Assembly (NCBI RefSeq): GCF_031326225.1
Contig: NZ_CP133720.1
Coordinates: forward strand, 2,480,001 to 2,544,000
Reading direction: 5' to 3'
Source: Undibacterium cyanobacteriorum
GTDB taxonomy: Bacteria > Pseudomonadota > Gammaproteobacteria > Burkholderiales > Burkholderiaceae_D
Length of the DNA: 64,000 nt
The notes under the pieces are model-generated. The model did not search any database and was not told the origin of the DNA. It worked only from the letters and a program-made list of their open reading frames with translations. Below, piece by piece: positions 56,125-64,000 of this stretch. Both the position numbers and the translations under genes were made by a program. Each line of letters opens with the position of its first letter. The first letter of the stretch is position 1.

Positions 56125-58899
56125 TCAGGATATTTCTTCCAGCATCACGCGAGCACGCTCAACTTGATCTTTAGAACCGCCGCGCAACACCTCTTCCAAG
56201 AGTTCGCGAGCGCCTTCCTTATCCCCAATTTCTTGATAGGCAACCGCCAAATCAAGTTTGGTTGCCATCTCCGCATTATAAGGCGAAATTTCGTCAGACG
56301 ATGAACCATCCGCAGACGCCTCAGGAATCTCGAGCTCTACACCGCCATCGGCTTCTGGCATCACAAACTCTAAGGCTGAACTTTCAGACACATCTGTAGC
56401 TTTCACTTCATCCACTTTGCCAAAATCGAGTGAAGGAACATCCAAGTCAAAATCAGCACCTGATGGAGCTTGAGCTGACTCTTGACGTACCTCTAATACT
56501 GGCTCTTCAGCCTTGATATCATCATCAGTACCGAGATCAAAATCAATTGAACCAAAATCGATCACTGGCGCAGGCTCTTCTTCGACAACTTTATTGACCG
56601 TGCTAACCGCATCAATCTCTGGCAGCGTCGGCGCAAACTCGAGAGAATTATCGGCCGGAGATGACGATTCTGGTTCGGACGCATCACTGATGTCCAAATC
56701 GAAATCCAGAACTGCGTCATCAGATTCAGCCGCATTCGAAGCACGAAGATCACCACCAACCTCTGATGATGCAAACTCATCAGACAGAGCGTGTGCGGTA
56801 TCGATAATACTAATCGATTCCAACATATCCTCAGAAAGCGAACTATCCAAAATTGGATCTGGTTCCAAATCCTCGAGCGGTTGAGTAGGCACACTCAAAT
56901 TGGCTGGATTAAACGATTCAGTGGGAGCACTCGCACCAGCATACAATGGATTATTTGGATCAAGAGCAACACCCATCGATGCTGCTTGCGACCACTCTTC
57001 TCCCTCACCATGGGTCATTCCATACAACTCACCAGCATAGACCTCATAAGAACGAAGATCTTTCCGGCCATAGTAAATTTCGAGCAATTTAAGGCGCACA
57101 GCATGGCGATCAGGCTGCGTTCTCAATGCCTCTTTCAAGATTTCTTCTGCCTGCGTATCGCGACCATATGCGATGTACACATCCGCTTCAGCAACCGGAT
57201 CCACTTCATTTGCGTCCAATTGACTTGCTGAGGGGGCAAAATTTGAGTTGAATACACTGTTGTTCGTGTCGACACTCTGACCGCCAGTCGAGCCAAACAT
57301 TGAGTTAGCCTTCAGGCTCGAACCGGTCAAAATGCTATCCTCGAACTGATGGGCAGCTTTTTTGCGTCGGCTGAGATAGATACCGATACCACCCGTGATC
57401 GCAAGCAATAATCCACCGCCAATCAAATAGGTGTTTATACCATCGAAAAAACCTGGCTCTTCAACCGGTGGAGGCGGAGGTGCTGGACGCTTAGGTTTTG
57501 GCTTTGCTGGGGCCGACGCGCTTGCGCTTGCAACACTTGCACTGGCCTCAAGTGCTTTAGCACTCGCGGATACGGAAGCAGACGCGCTCGCAGGTACCGA
57601 TGCACTTGCACTAGCGGAAGCACTTGCCTTTTCAATAGGTGTTGGCGCTGGCACAGCTGCAGACGCTGACGCATGGGCCTTCGATGCAACCTCCGCAGGT
57701 TTCGGCTCTGGGAGTTTCGCGCTAGCGGATGAAGATGCTTGAGCCGTCTTAGAAGGAACCGCCAACAAACGATTCAATTCATTGACGTTTTTCTCTAGTT
57801 CCTTCACTCTCGCGTTGGCCTCTGCCAAGGCTTTATCCTTCGCAATACGATCTTCTTCGGTCATCCCCTTAGCCACTGCCTTGGCACTTGCGGCAGGAAC
57901 CTTAGACAATTTCAGTTTATCTATGGCTTCATTCGTTGCAGTAGGGGTCTCCTTAACTTTCGCCGTAATAGCTCCAGACGAAGACTGTTTATTCGCGCTG
58001 CCCTTCTCTGCAGGAGCTGCCATCACTTGCCCTGCAAGCTTATTTCGATACGCGCTAAAATCCGCAGAATGTGCTTGCACAATTGCATGGGCTTCAGAAT
58101 TACTTGTCGCCTTGGCAGAATCGGCATCGGGAATGGTCAAAATTTGACCCGCCTTCAAGCGATTCATGTTATCGCCGACGAATGCCTGTGGATTGGCGCG
58201 GTAGATACTAACCAGCATTTGATCCAAAGAAACGCCATTCAAATTTGCCGCAGCAATTTTTACTAACGTGTCGCCAGGTTTCACACGATAGTCGTGTTCA
58301 CCGCGTGGCGATTCAGCGACTTGACGAGCAACCTTAGCACTTTTTTTGGGAGTATTCGGAGACTCTTCACGAGCAGCTGGTCGGTTATCCAATGGACGAG
58401 CAACTGGAGTCACCTGCTTCACGACAACATTAGGAGTGCTTGGATTCACAATTTGAGCGGATTGGGTACCTGCCATTTCGGCCGGGTCAAGCAATGCCGT
58501 GTACTCGCGCACTAGCTTCCCATTACTCGCATTCATTTCAAGCAAGAAATCAATCCAAGGCTCATTCATCGGCTGAGTCGAAGTGACACGAATAATGTAT
58601 CCATTTCCGCGCGGTTCGACAGCGAAACGCAAGGACAGCAATGCCGGATTAAATTCAATATTGGCCTGCCTAAAAGCCTCAATCGATGCTACTTTCGGCA
58701 CCAACGAACTAATTTCTTCTTTGTTTGGAGCTGTGAGCTCAATCTCTGCTCGCAAAGGCTGACCTAGATGTGAGAGTACGGTCAACTTCCCAAGACCAGT
58801 CGCATATGCATTTGAGAAGACAAGCAGAGAAGAAAAAGCAGCCGCCTTCAGTGCCTTGCTTCCGAGCAATCTTGTCGATAGACGTTTTTGTTTATGCAT
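56125..58899 (-). CDS. fimV: FimV-family protein (LysM, Ala-Ser-rich linker, C-terminal TPR/FimV domain)
   Basis: FimV-type proteins are inner-membrane, peptidoglycan-binding hubs that in Pseudomonas control type IV pili and polar localisation. Signal sequence ends SNAYATG; the conserved N-terminal domain (GLGKLTVLSHLGQPLRAEIEL) and a LysM (DYRVKPGDTLVKIAAANLNGVSLDQ) follow. A coiled-coil stretch, an extreme Ala-Ser repeat (encoded around 57500-57700), a Pro run, and a membrane segment (TYLIGGGLLLAITGGIGIYL) lead to a very acidic cytoplasmic region ending in the FimV C-terminal TPR motif (LDLAVAYQEIGDKEGARELLEEVL). The start at 58899 gives the normal signal peptide; an upstream start at 58965 is unlikely. 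Confidence 0.93.
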   Translation of the reverse strand: MHKQKRLSTRLLGSKALKAAAFSSLLVFSNAYATGLGKLTVLSHLGQPLRAEIELTAPNKEEISSLVPKVASIEAFRQANIEFNPALLSLRFAVEPRGNGYIIRVTSTQPMNEPWIDFLLEMNASNGKLVREYTALLDPAEMAGTQSAQIVNPSTPNVVVKQVTPVARPLDNRPAAREESPNTPKKSAKVARQVAESPRGEHDYRVKPGDTLVKIAAANLNGVSLDQMLVSIYRANPQAFVGDNMNRLKAGQILTIPDADSAKATSNSEAHAIVQAHSADFSAYRNKLAGQVMAAPAEKGSANKQSSSGAITAKVKETPTATNEAIDKLKLSKVPAASAKAVAKGMTEEDRIAKDKALAEANARVKELEKNVNELNRLLAVPSKTAQASSSASAKLPEPKPAEVASKAHASASAAVPAPTPIEKASASASASASVPASASASVSASAKALEASASVASASASAPAKPKPKRPAPPPPPVEEPGFFDGINTYLIGGGLLLAITGGIGIYLSRRKKAAHQFEDSILTGSSLKANSMFGSTGGQSVDTNNSVFNSNFAPSASQLDANEVDPVAEADVYIAYGRDTQAEEILKEALRTQPDRHAVRLKLLEIYYGRKDLRSYEVYAGELYGMTHGEGEEWSQAASMGVALDPNNPLYAGASAPTESFNPANLSVPTQPLEDLEPDPILDSSLSEDMLESISIIDTAHALSDEFASSEVGGDLRASNAAESDDAVLDFDLDISDASEPESSSPADNSLEFAPTLPEIDAVSTVNKVVEEEPAPVIDFGSIDFDLGTDDDIKAEEPVLEVRQESAQAPSGADFDLDVPSLDFGKVDEVKATDVSESSALEFVMPEADGGVELEIPEASADGSSSDEISPYNAEMATKLDLAVAYQEIGDKEGARELLEEVLRGGSKDQVERARVMLEEIS

Positions 58900-59127
58900 T
58901 TTCAGAACATTTCCAGGGAAATTTGAACAATACAAATTTATCTTGTTTTTATAGTAAATTTGCACTAGGGGAAGATATGTTGAACCAAGATAACATTACC
59001 CACCTTACGACGCAAGCTTAACGTGAATTCTAGATATGGTAAATACATTAAGAGGGGAAATCTTTCTTTGCAGGTAAATTCGTTGTTACTACTAGACAAT
59101 TCAATGAAAAACTTAAAACAATGACTT

Positions 59128-59160
59128 AAAAAAAAGGAACGCTAGAGCGCTCCTTTTTTA
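59128..59160 (-). terminator. Rho-independent terminator of the leu-asd operon
   Basis: AAAAAAGGA pairs with TCCTTTTTT, then a mismatch and a CGC/GCG inner stem with TAGA loop; eight T follow on the minus strand. It lies about 30 bases past the asd stop and separates asd from fimV. Confidence 0.85.
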
Positions 59161-59189
59161 AACACACACTGTCGTAAATTGATCTCGAA

Positions 59190-60314
59190 TCAGTCGATCA
59201 GAATTCGCAACATACGACGCAAAGGCTCTGCAGCACCCCACAAGAGCTGATCACCTACTGTGAAAGCCGACAAATAGTCGCCACCCATTTGCATTTTGCG
59301 CAGACGACCAACTGGGATCGTCAAGCTGCCAGTGACGGCTGCAGGAGTTAAGTCACGCATAGAATCTTCGCGCGTATTTGGTACGACTTTGACCCATTGG
59401 TTATTGCTAGCGATGATATCGTTGATTTCATCGAGCGGCACATCCTTCTTCAGTTTGATCGTCAGTGCTTGAGAATGGCAGCGCATAGCACCGATTCGCA
59501 CGCACAAGCCATCGACAGGAATCGCCGCAGATCCGAAGGCTTCGCCAAGTCCTAGAATCTTATTAGTCTCTGCACCAGCTTTCCATTCTTCCTTCGACTG
59601 ACCATTATTCAAATCCTTGTCGATCCAAGGAATCAAGTTACCTGCCAAAGGAACACCAAATTGTTTCGTTTCATCAGGTGAGAAACTATGTTGTTTCGCC
59701 AGCACTTTACGGTCGATTTCCAAAATCGCAGATGCAGGATCATCCAGTAAAGCCTTTATTTCTGCGTTGATCGAACCGAACTGTGTCAAGAGTTCGCGCA
59801 TATGCTGCGCACCACCACCGGATGCCGCTTGATATGTCATGGAGGACATCCATTCGACCAAGTTATTAGCAAACAAGCCGCCTAAGCCCATCAACATACA
59901 AGAGACGGTGCAATTACCGCCGACATAATTTTTTACGCCGCGGGAGAGCGCAGACTTAATCACATCAAGGTTGACTGGATCAAGCACGATGATTGCATCG
60001 TTTTCCATACGCAATGTCGACGCCGCATCAATCCAAAAACCATTCCATCCCGCAGCACGTAATTTTGGAAAAACCGCTGAAGTGTAGTCGCCGCCTTGGC
60101 AGGTGATAATAATGTCGCATTTCTTCAGCGCGTCAATATCATTTGCGTCTTTTAAGGTCTTTTCATTTTTCGCCATTGCAGGTGCGGCACCACCTGTATT
60201 TGAAGTCGAAAAAAACACAGGCTCAATATGATCAAAGTCACCCTCTTGTTGCATACGCTGCATCAAGACTGAGCCCACCATTCCACGCCAACCTACCAGT
60301 CCAACAAGCTTCAT
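59190..60314 (-). CDS. asd: Aspartate-semialdehyde dehydrogenase
   Basis: Asd reduces aspartyl phosphate to the semialdehyde, feeding lysine/diaminopimelate, threonine and methionine synthesis. The NADP-binding VGLVGWRGMVGSVLMQRM opening, the catalytic Cys in VGGNCTVSCMLMGLGG, and the later MRCHSQALTIKLK with catalytic His are those of the Gram-negative type. 374 residues. It follows leuB by 45 bases. Confidence 0.97.
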   Translation of the reverse strand: MKLVGLVGWRGMVGSVLMQRMQQEGDFDHIEPVFFSTSNTGGAAPAMAKNEKTLKDANDIDALKKCDIIITCQGGDYTSAVFPKLRAAGWNGFWIDAASTLRMENDAIIVLDPVNLDVIKSALSRGVKNYVGGNCTVSCMLMGLGGLFANNLVEWMSSMTYQAASGGGAQHMRELLTQFGSINAEIKALLDDPASAILEIDRKVLAKQHSFSPDETKQFGVPLAGNLIPWIDKDLNNGQSKEEWKAGAETNKILGLGEAFGSAAIPVDGLCVRIGAMRCHSQALTIKLKKDVPLDEINDIIASNNQWVKVVPNTREDSMRDLTPAAVTGSLTIPVGRLRKMQMGGDYLSAFTVGDQLLWGAAEPLRRMLRILID

Positions 60315-60359
60315 CTTCTTTCCCTAAAAATCGCGAGAATTTCTCGCACTGAACACGAA

Positions 60360-61430
60360 CTACATTAAAGCCTTCACTACGGCATCACCCATCTCGGACG
60401 TACCAACCTTGACACAACCGGACTCGTAAATGTCTGGGGTTCTCAATCCACTCGCCAACACAGCTTTGACTGCCGTCTCAATTCGATCAGCCTGCTCCAC
60501 ACGATTCAAAGAATAACGCAGCATCATGGCAGCGGACAAAATTGTTGCGAGCGGGTTCGCAATGCCTTTTCCTGCAATGTCGGGCGCCGAGCCATGAGAT
60601 GGCTCGTACAAGCCCTTACTATTTGCATCCAAAGAAGCGGATGGAAGCATACCGATCGATCCCGTCAGCATCGCTGCAGCGTCAGATAAAATATCACCAA
60701 ACATATTACCTGTGACGATCACGTCAAACTTTTTCGGTGCCCGCACTAATTGCATCGCAGCGTTGTCCACGTACATATGTTCGAGCGCCACATCAGGATA
60801 CTCTTTATGGACGTCAGTAACGATATCTTTCCAAAACTGGAAAGTCTCAAGTACATTTGCTTTATCAACACTCGTCAAGCGCTTTTGTCGTTTCTGGGCC
60901 GCTTGAAAAGCGACATGAGCGATGCGACGAATCTCGCCTTCGGCATAACGCATCGTATCAAACCCTTCACGCTGCCCCTTAAATGGACCGTCAGGACATT
61001 CTCTGACGCCACGCGGTTGGCCGAAGTAAATATCACCTGTTAATTCACGAATAATCAAAATATCCAATCCAGAAACTACTTCAGGTTTCAGAGTCGACGC
61101 ACCCGCCAACTCAGGATATAAAATCGCCGGACGAAAATTCGCAAACAACTGTAGATTTTTGCGCAAGCCAAGAATCGCCTGCTCCGGACGCAACGCTCGC
61201 TCCAAAGTGTCGTATTTCCAATCTCCGACTGAGCCAAACAAAACCGCATCAGACTGCAATGCCAACTTCAGAGTCGCCTCAGGCAATGGATGACCGCTCG
61301 CCTCATATCCTGCGCCACCGACCGGCGCAAATTCCATCTCAAACTGTTCGCCAAGAGCCTTAAGTACCTTGACGGCTTGATCAATAATCTCTGGCCCGAT
61401 ACCGTCACCAGGCAATACAGCAATTTTCAT
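60360..61430 (-). CDS. leuB: 3-isopropylmalate dehydrogenase
   Basis: LeuB oxidises and decarboxylates 3-isopropylmalate in leucine synthesis. Motifs: MKIAVLPGDGIGPEI, the DxxxRPEQAILGLRKNLQLFANFRPA substrate block, VIVTGNMFGDILSDAAAMLTGSIGMLPSA and HGSAPDIAGKGIANP for NAD. The ATG at 61430 starts the family sequence, 11 bases past the leuD stop; the longer frame overlaps leuD. Confidence 0.97.
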   Translation of the reverse strand: MKIAVLPGDGIGPEIIDQAVKVLKALGEQFEMEFAPVGGAGYEASGHPLPEATLKLALQSDAVLFGSVGDWKYDTLERALRPEQAILGLRKNLQLFANFRPAILYPELAGASTLKPEVVSGLDILIIRELTGDIYFGQPRGVRECPDGPFKGQREGFDTMRYAEGEIRRIAHVAFQAAQKRQKRLTSVDKANVLETFQFWKDIVTDVHKEYPDVALEHMYVDNAAMQLVRAPKKFDVIVTGNMFGDILSDAAAMLTGSIGMLPSASLDANSKGLYEPSHGSAPDIAGKGIANPLATILSAAMMLRYSLNRVEQADRIETAVKAVLASGLRTPDIYESGCVKVGTSEMGDAVVKALM

Positions 61431-61441
61431 GCGCTTATTCT

Positions 61442-62089
61442 TTAAATTGTGTTGAGCAACCACGGTTGCGATTGAACGTGCTTTTGTTCGAAGGCACGGA
61501 TTTTTTCTTGGTGTTGCAAGGTCAGACCAATATCATCTAAGCCATTGAGCAGGCAATACTTGCGGAATGGATCAACATCAAAGTGCAACGACAATCCCCC
61601 ATCTTTGGTTGACACCGTTTGACTTTCTAAGTCCACAATTAAATGTGCATTTTCATTCGCATAAACATGAACGAAAAGTTTCTCAACGGTTTCCTCGTCT
61701 AACACGATCGGCAACAAACCATTTTTGAAACAATTATTGAAGAAAATGTCGGCGAAGCTCGGCGCGATAATCGCGCGAAAGCCGAACTGTTCCAGAGCCC
61801 AAGGCGCATGCTCACGAGAGGAACCGCAACCAAAATTCTTACGAGTCAACAAGATGGATGCACCTGCATAGCGCTGTTGATTGAGCACGAAATCAGGATT
61901 CAATGGACGAACGGAGTTGTCCATCCCGGGCTCACCATGATCCAAATAACGCCACTCATCAAACAGATTGGGGCCAAAACCACTACGACGAATCGATTTC
62001 AAGAACTGCTTAGGAATAATCGCATCGGTATCAACATTGGCGCGATCAAGCGGTGCCACCAAACCTTCATGCAAACTGAACTTTTCCAT
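61442..62089 (-). CDS. leuD: 3-isopropylmalate dehydratase small subunit
   Basis: LeuD with LeuC isomerises isopropylmalate. It shows VAPLDRANVDTDAIIPKQFLK at the N terminus and LTRKNFGCGSSREHAPWAL, the substrate-recognition loop, then ILLPIVLDEE-like region. 215 residues. Its start is only 2 bases after the stop of the small entericidin-type gene. Confidence 0.97.
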   Translation of the reverse strand: MEKFSLHEGLVAPLDRANVDTDAIIPKQFLKSIRRSGFGPNLFDEWRYLDHGEPGMDNSVRPLNPDFVLNQQRYAGASILLTRKNFGCGSSREHAPWALEQFGFRAIIAPSFADIFFNNCFKNGLLPIVLDEETVEKLFVHVYANENAHLIVDLESQTVSTKDGGLSLHFDVDPFRKYCLLNGLDDIGLTLQHQEKIRAFEQKHVQSQPWLLNTI

Positions 62090-62091
62090 TC

Positions 62092-62223
62092 TTATTTTTT
62101 CCCTGCAGACTCAACCACTTCACCGACTTTTTTGACATCTTTACCAATGCCTTGCACCGTATTACAAGCAGACAATGCGGATACGGACACAACCGCCAAA
62201 AAGAGTACGAATAACTTTTTCAT
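62092..62223 (-). CDS. Entericidin A/B family small lipoprotein (43 residues)
   Basis: A 43-residue product with a lipoprotein signal (KKLFVLFLAVVSVSALSAC, Cys20 as lipidation site) and the short entericidin tail NTVQGIGKDVKKVGEVVESAGKK, an amphipathic helix. Entericidins are bacteriolytic toxin/antidote lipoproteins in E. coli; members outside enterobacteria are mostly uncharacterised. It has a strong ribosome site (AAAGGAG) and sits between leuC and leuD, 2 bases before leuD, so it is co-transcribed with the leucine genes. Confidence 0.9.
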   Translation of the reverse strand: MKKLFVLFLAVVSVSALSACNTVQGIGKDVKKVGEVVESAGKK

Positions 62224-62274
62224 TTTGAGCTCCTTTAACTTTGACTAGACCCTTATCGATCACTCTTGAACCAA

Positions 62275-63675
62275 TTACGCATGTCGAACATCGACAAAAT
62301 GTCCGGCAATACCAGCTGCCGCAGCCATTGCAGGCGACACCAGATGAGTGCGCCCTCCCTGCCCTTGCCGACCTTCAAAGTTGCGATTCGAGGTTGAAGC
62401 GCAACGTTCGCCAGGCTCGAGGCGATCAGCATTCATCGCTAAACACATTGAGCATCCCGGCTCACGCCATTCAAAACCTGCCGCCTCAAAAATCTTATCC
62501 AAGCCCTCTTGCTCGGCCTGAACTTTGACCAAACCAGAGCCGGGCACGACCATTGCCAACTTCACATTGCCAGCTTTAACTTTGCCTTTGACGACCTCGG
62601 CTGCCGCGCGCAAATCTTCAATCCTAGAATTGGTACAAGAACCGATAAACACCTTATCGATGGAAACTTCACGAATTGGTTTGTTTGGAGGTAAATCCAT
62701 ATAAGCGAGTGCTTTGACAATCGCATCACGTTTTACGACATCAGTCTCAGCCTGTGGATCAGGCGTAACTCCATCAACACCGATGACCATTTCTGGCGAA
62801 GTACCCCAAGTCACTTGGGGAACGATAGACTCAGCATTGATTTCAACTACCGTGTCAAACTGAGCATCGACGTCACTGTGCAAGGTTTTCCAATACGCGA
62901 CAGCTGCGTCCCACTGCTCCCCTTTCGGAGAAAATGGTCGATCTTTCACATAGTCAATCGTGGTCTGATCAACCGCAATCATGCCAGCACGAGCGCCAGC
63001 TTCGATCGCCATATTACAAACCGTCATCCGCCCTTCCATTGAGAGCGCACTGATTGCCGCCCCCGCAAATTCAATCGCATACCCCGTCCCACCTGCTGTA
63101 CCAATCTTACCAATAATGGCGAGCACGATATCTTTTGCAGTGACGCCCGCGCCAACCTGACCATCGACCCGAATCAGCATACTTTTCGATTTCTTAGCAA
63201 TCAAAGTTTGGGTAGCAAGCACATGCTCTACTTCTGAGGTGCCTATACCGTGTGCGAGACAGGCAAAGGCTCCATGAGTTGAAGTATGTGAATCACCACA
63301 AACCACAGTCATGCCTGGCAAGGTCGCACCTTGTTCGGGGCCGATTACATGCACGATCCCTTGACGCAGGTCGCGCATATCAAAATAGGTCAAGCCAAAT
63401 GCTTTAGCGTTATCGTCGAGTGTTTCGACCTGTAGACGAGAAATAGGATCATCGATGCCATTAGCACGATTCGTGGTCGGCACATTATGATCCGCCACGA
63501 CTAAATTTGCCGATTTGCGCCATGGGTTGCGTCCCGCCAACTTTAAGCCTTCGAAGGCTTGGGGACTGGTGACTTCGTGAAGTAGATGGCGATCAATATA
63601 AATTAAGGCCGTACCATCTTCTTCGGAATGAACTAAATGAGACTCCCAGAGTTTGTCGTAAAGCGTTTTAGACAT
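62275..63675 (-). CDS. leuC: 3-isopropylmalate dehydratase large subunit
   Basis: LeuC carries the [4Fe-4S] cluster of isopropylmalate isomerase. The sequence shows the N-terminal LYIDRHLLHEVTSPQAFEGL, VVCGDSHTSTHGAFACLAHGIGTSEVEHVLATQ, the cysteines in FIGSCTNSRIEDL and GCSMCLAMN, and RCASTSNRNFEGRQG. 466 residues from the ATG at 63675; the frame opens at a TTG three codons earlier. It is the first gene of leuC-(entericidin)-leuD-leuB-asd. Confidence 0.97.
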   Translation of the reverse strand: MSKTLYDKLWESHLVHSEEDGTALIYIDRHLLHEVTSPQAFEGLKLAGRNPWRKSANLVVADHNVPTTNRANGIDDPISRLQVETLDDNAKAFGLTYFDMRDLRQGIVHVIGPEQGATLPGMTVVCGDSHTSTHGAFACLAHGIGTSEVEHVLATQTLIAKKSKSMLIRVDGQVGAGVTAKDIVLAIIGKIGTAGGTGYAIEFAGAAISALSMEGRMTVCNMAIEAGARAGMIAVDQTTIDYVKDRPFSPKGEQWDAAVAYWKTLHSDVDAQFDTVVEINAESIVPQVTWGTSPEMVIGVDGVTPDPQAETDVVKRDAIVKALAYMDLPPNKPIREVSIDKVFIGSCTNSRIEDLRAAAEVVKGKVKAGNVKLAMVVPGSGLVKVQAEQEGLDKIFEAAGFEWREPGCSMCLAMNADRLEPGERCASTSNRNFEGRQGQGGRTHLVSPAMAAAAGIAGHFVDVRHA

Positions 63676-63725
63676 AAGCTGCAACCTAGTGGTAAACGAT
63701 CGATAATCAAAATACTAAGCTCTTG

Positions 63726-63734
63726 ATTATGCCA
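63726..63734 (-). promoter_or_regulatory. Candidate extended -10 promoter of the leu operon
   Basis: The minus strand reads TGGCATAAT, an extended -10 box, about 50 bases upstream of the leuC start. The -35 region is poor. I see no attenuator leader peptide. Confidence 0.4.
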
Positions 63735-63900
63735 CAATTGTGCGCTGCAAAACCGTCCAAAACGACTTTTTTAAACCCCAAAAAGCAAAATAAAAATTAG
63801 AAAAAATCAAAAATGCAGAATTTTTTACCGGTTTTCACCAAAAAAACGACAATTTAACCGATTAAAATTTCGCGAGAAAATTGCCATATTACCACTCCAA

Positions 63901-64000
63901 TCATATACCAATTGGCTGCTTTGGAACGTCACCACACTGAGCGCGATGGCGCAGAGCATGATCCATCAATACCAGTGCCAACATCGCTTCTGCAATTGGA
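63901..64000 (-). CDS. aroC: Chorismate synthase, last 32 codons (5' part outside window)
   Basis: The minus strand at the right edge encodes [20 protein letters not shown] and ends [12 protein letters not shown] before a TGA at 63901-63903. This closely matches the C terminus of E. coli AroC ([25 protein letters not shown]). AroC makes chorismate from EPSP. It is upstream of leuC in the same direction, with about 225 bases between. Confidence 0.85.
   Translation of the reverse strand, partial: [32 protein letters not shown]

Overview
The window is a stretch of bacterial chromosome made almost entirely of core housekeeping genes. The gene set, the 16S and 23S rRNA sequence features, and the gene blocks surE-pcm-nlpD-rpoS, ribB-ribH-nusB, lepA-lepB-(DUF4845)-rnc-era-recO-pdxJ-acpS and aroC-leuC-leuD-leuB-asd-fimV-truA point to a betaproteobacterium of the order Burkholderiales. 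The moderate GC content suggests an Oxalobacteraceae relative such as Undibacterium or Herminiimonas, but that genus-level guess is inference. I see no insertion sequence, prophage, integron, CRISPR array or toxin-antitoxin pair.

Layout, left to right. 1-1040: the 3' end of an OPT-family peptide transporter and an unrecognised 86-residue protein, closed by a terminator. 1058-9208 (minus strand): cheV, the nucleotide nucleosidase ppnN, the 23S methyltransferase rlmD, then the stationary-phase block rpoS, nlpD, pcm, surE. 9312-10559: an HD-GYP cyclic-di-GMP phosphodiesterase. 10891-22872 (minus strand): a complete type II secretion operon in the order G-H-I-J-K-L-M-N-D-E-F-C, followed 7 bases later by a divergent uracil-DNA-glycosylase-like protein that has lost the usual catalytic aspartate. 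23136-24130: a DUF1289 protein and a divergent MarC-family membrane protein. 24200-31098 (minus strand): a CoA-transferase, recR, the YbaB/EbfC nucleoid protein, dnaX, the 4.5S signal recognition particle RNA and ubiD. 31231-34185: an accessory-looking patch with a lytic transglycosylase behind a long structured leader, and a LysR regulator divergent from a DUF3224 protein. 34327-36534: nusB, ribH, ribB.

36746-42576 is a full rRNA operon on the minus strand (promoter, boxA, 16S, tRNA-Ala, tRNA-Ile, boxA, 23S, 5S, terminator). The tRNA order Ala then Ile is the reverse of the usual one. 42725-44764: nadC and nadA. 44861-45513: tRNA-Leu, tRNA-Cys and three identical tRNA-Gly genes in a 121-base tandem repeat with their own consensus promoter and terminator. 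45526-55051: pgsA, uvrC, acpS, pdxJ, recO, era, rnc, a DUF4845 protein, lepB, lepA, many with ATGA start-stop overlaps. 55242-64000: truA, fimV, asd, leuB, leuD, a small entericidin-type lipoprotein gene, leuC, and the last 32 codons of aroC.

No clearly new multi-gene system is visible. The items most worth a second look are the glycosylase-like protein attached to the secretion operon, the roughly 320-base leader of the lytic transglycosylase with mutually exclusive pairings, the perfect 11-base inverted repeat upstream of the LysR gene, the RibB protein whose RibA half has lost its zinc cysteines, terminator-like hairpins lying 20-25 bases upstream of lepA and truA, and a 13-base tandem repeat in the ppnN leader.
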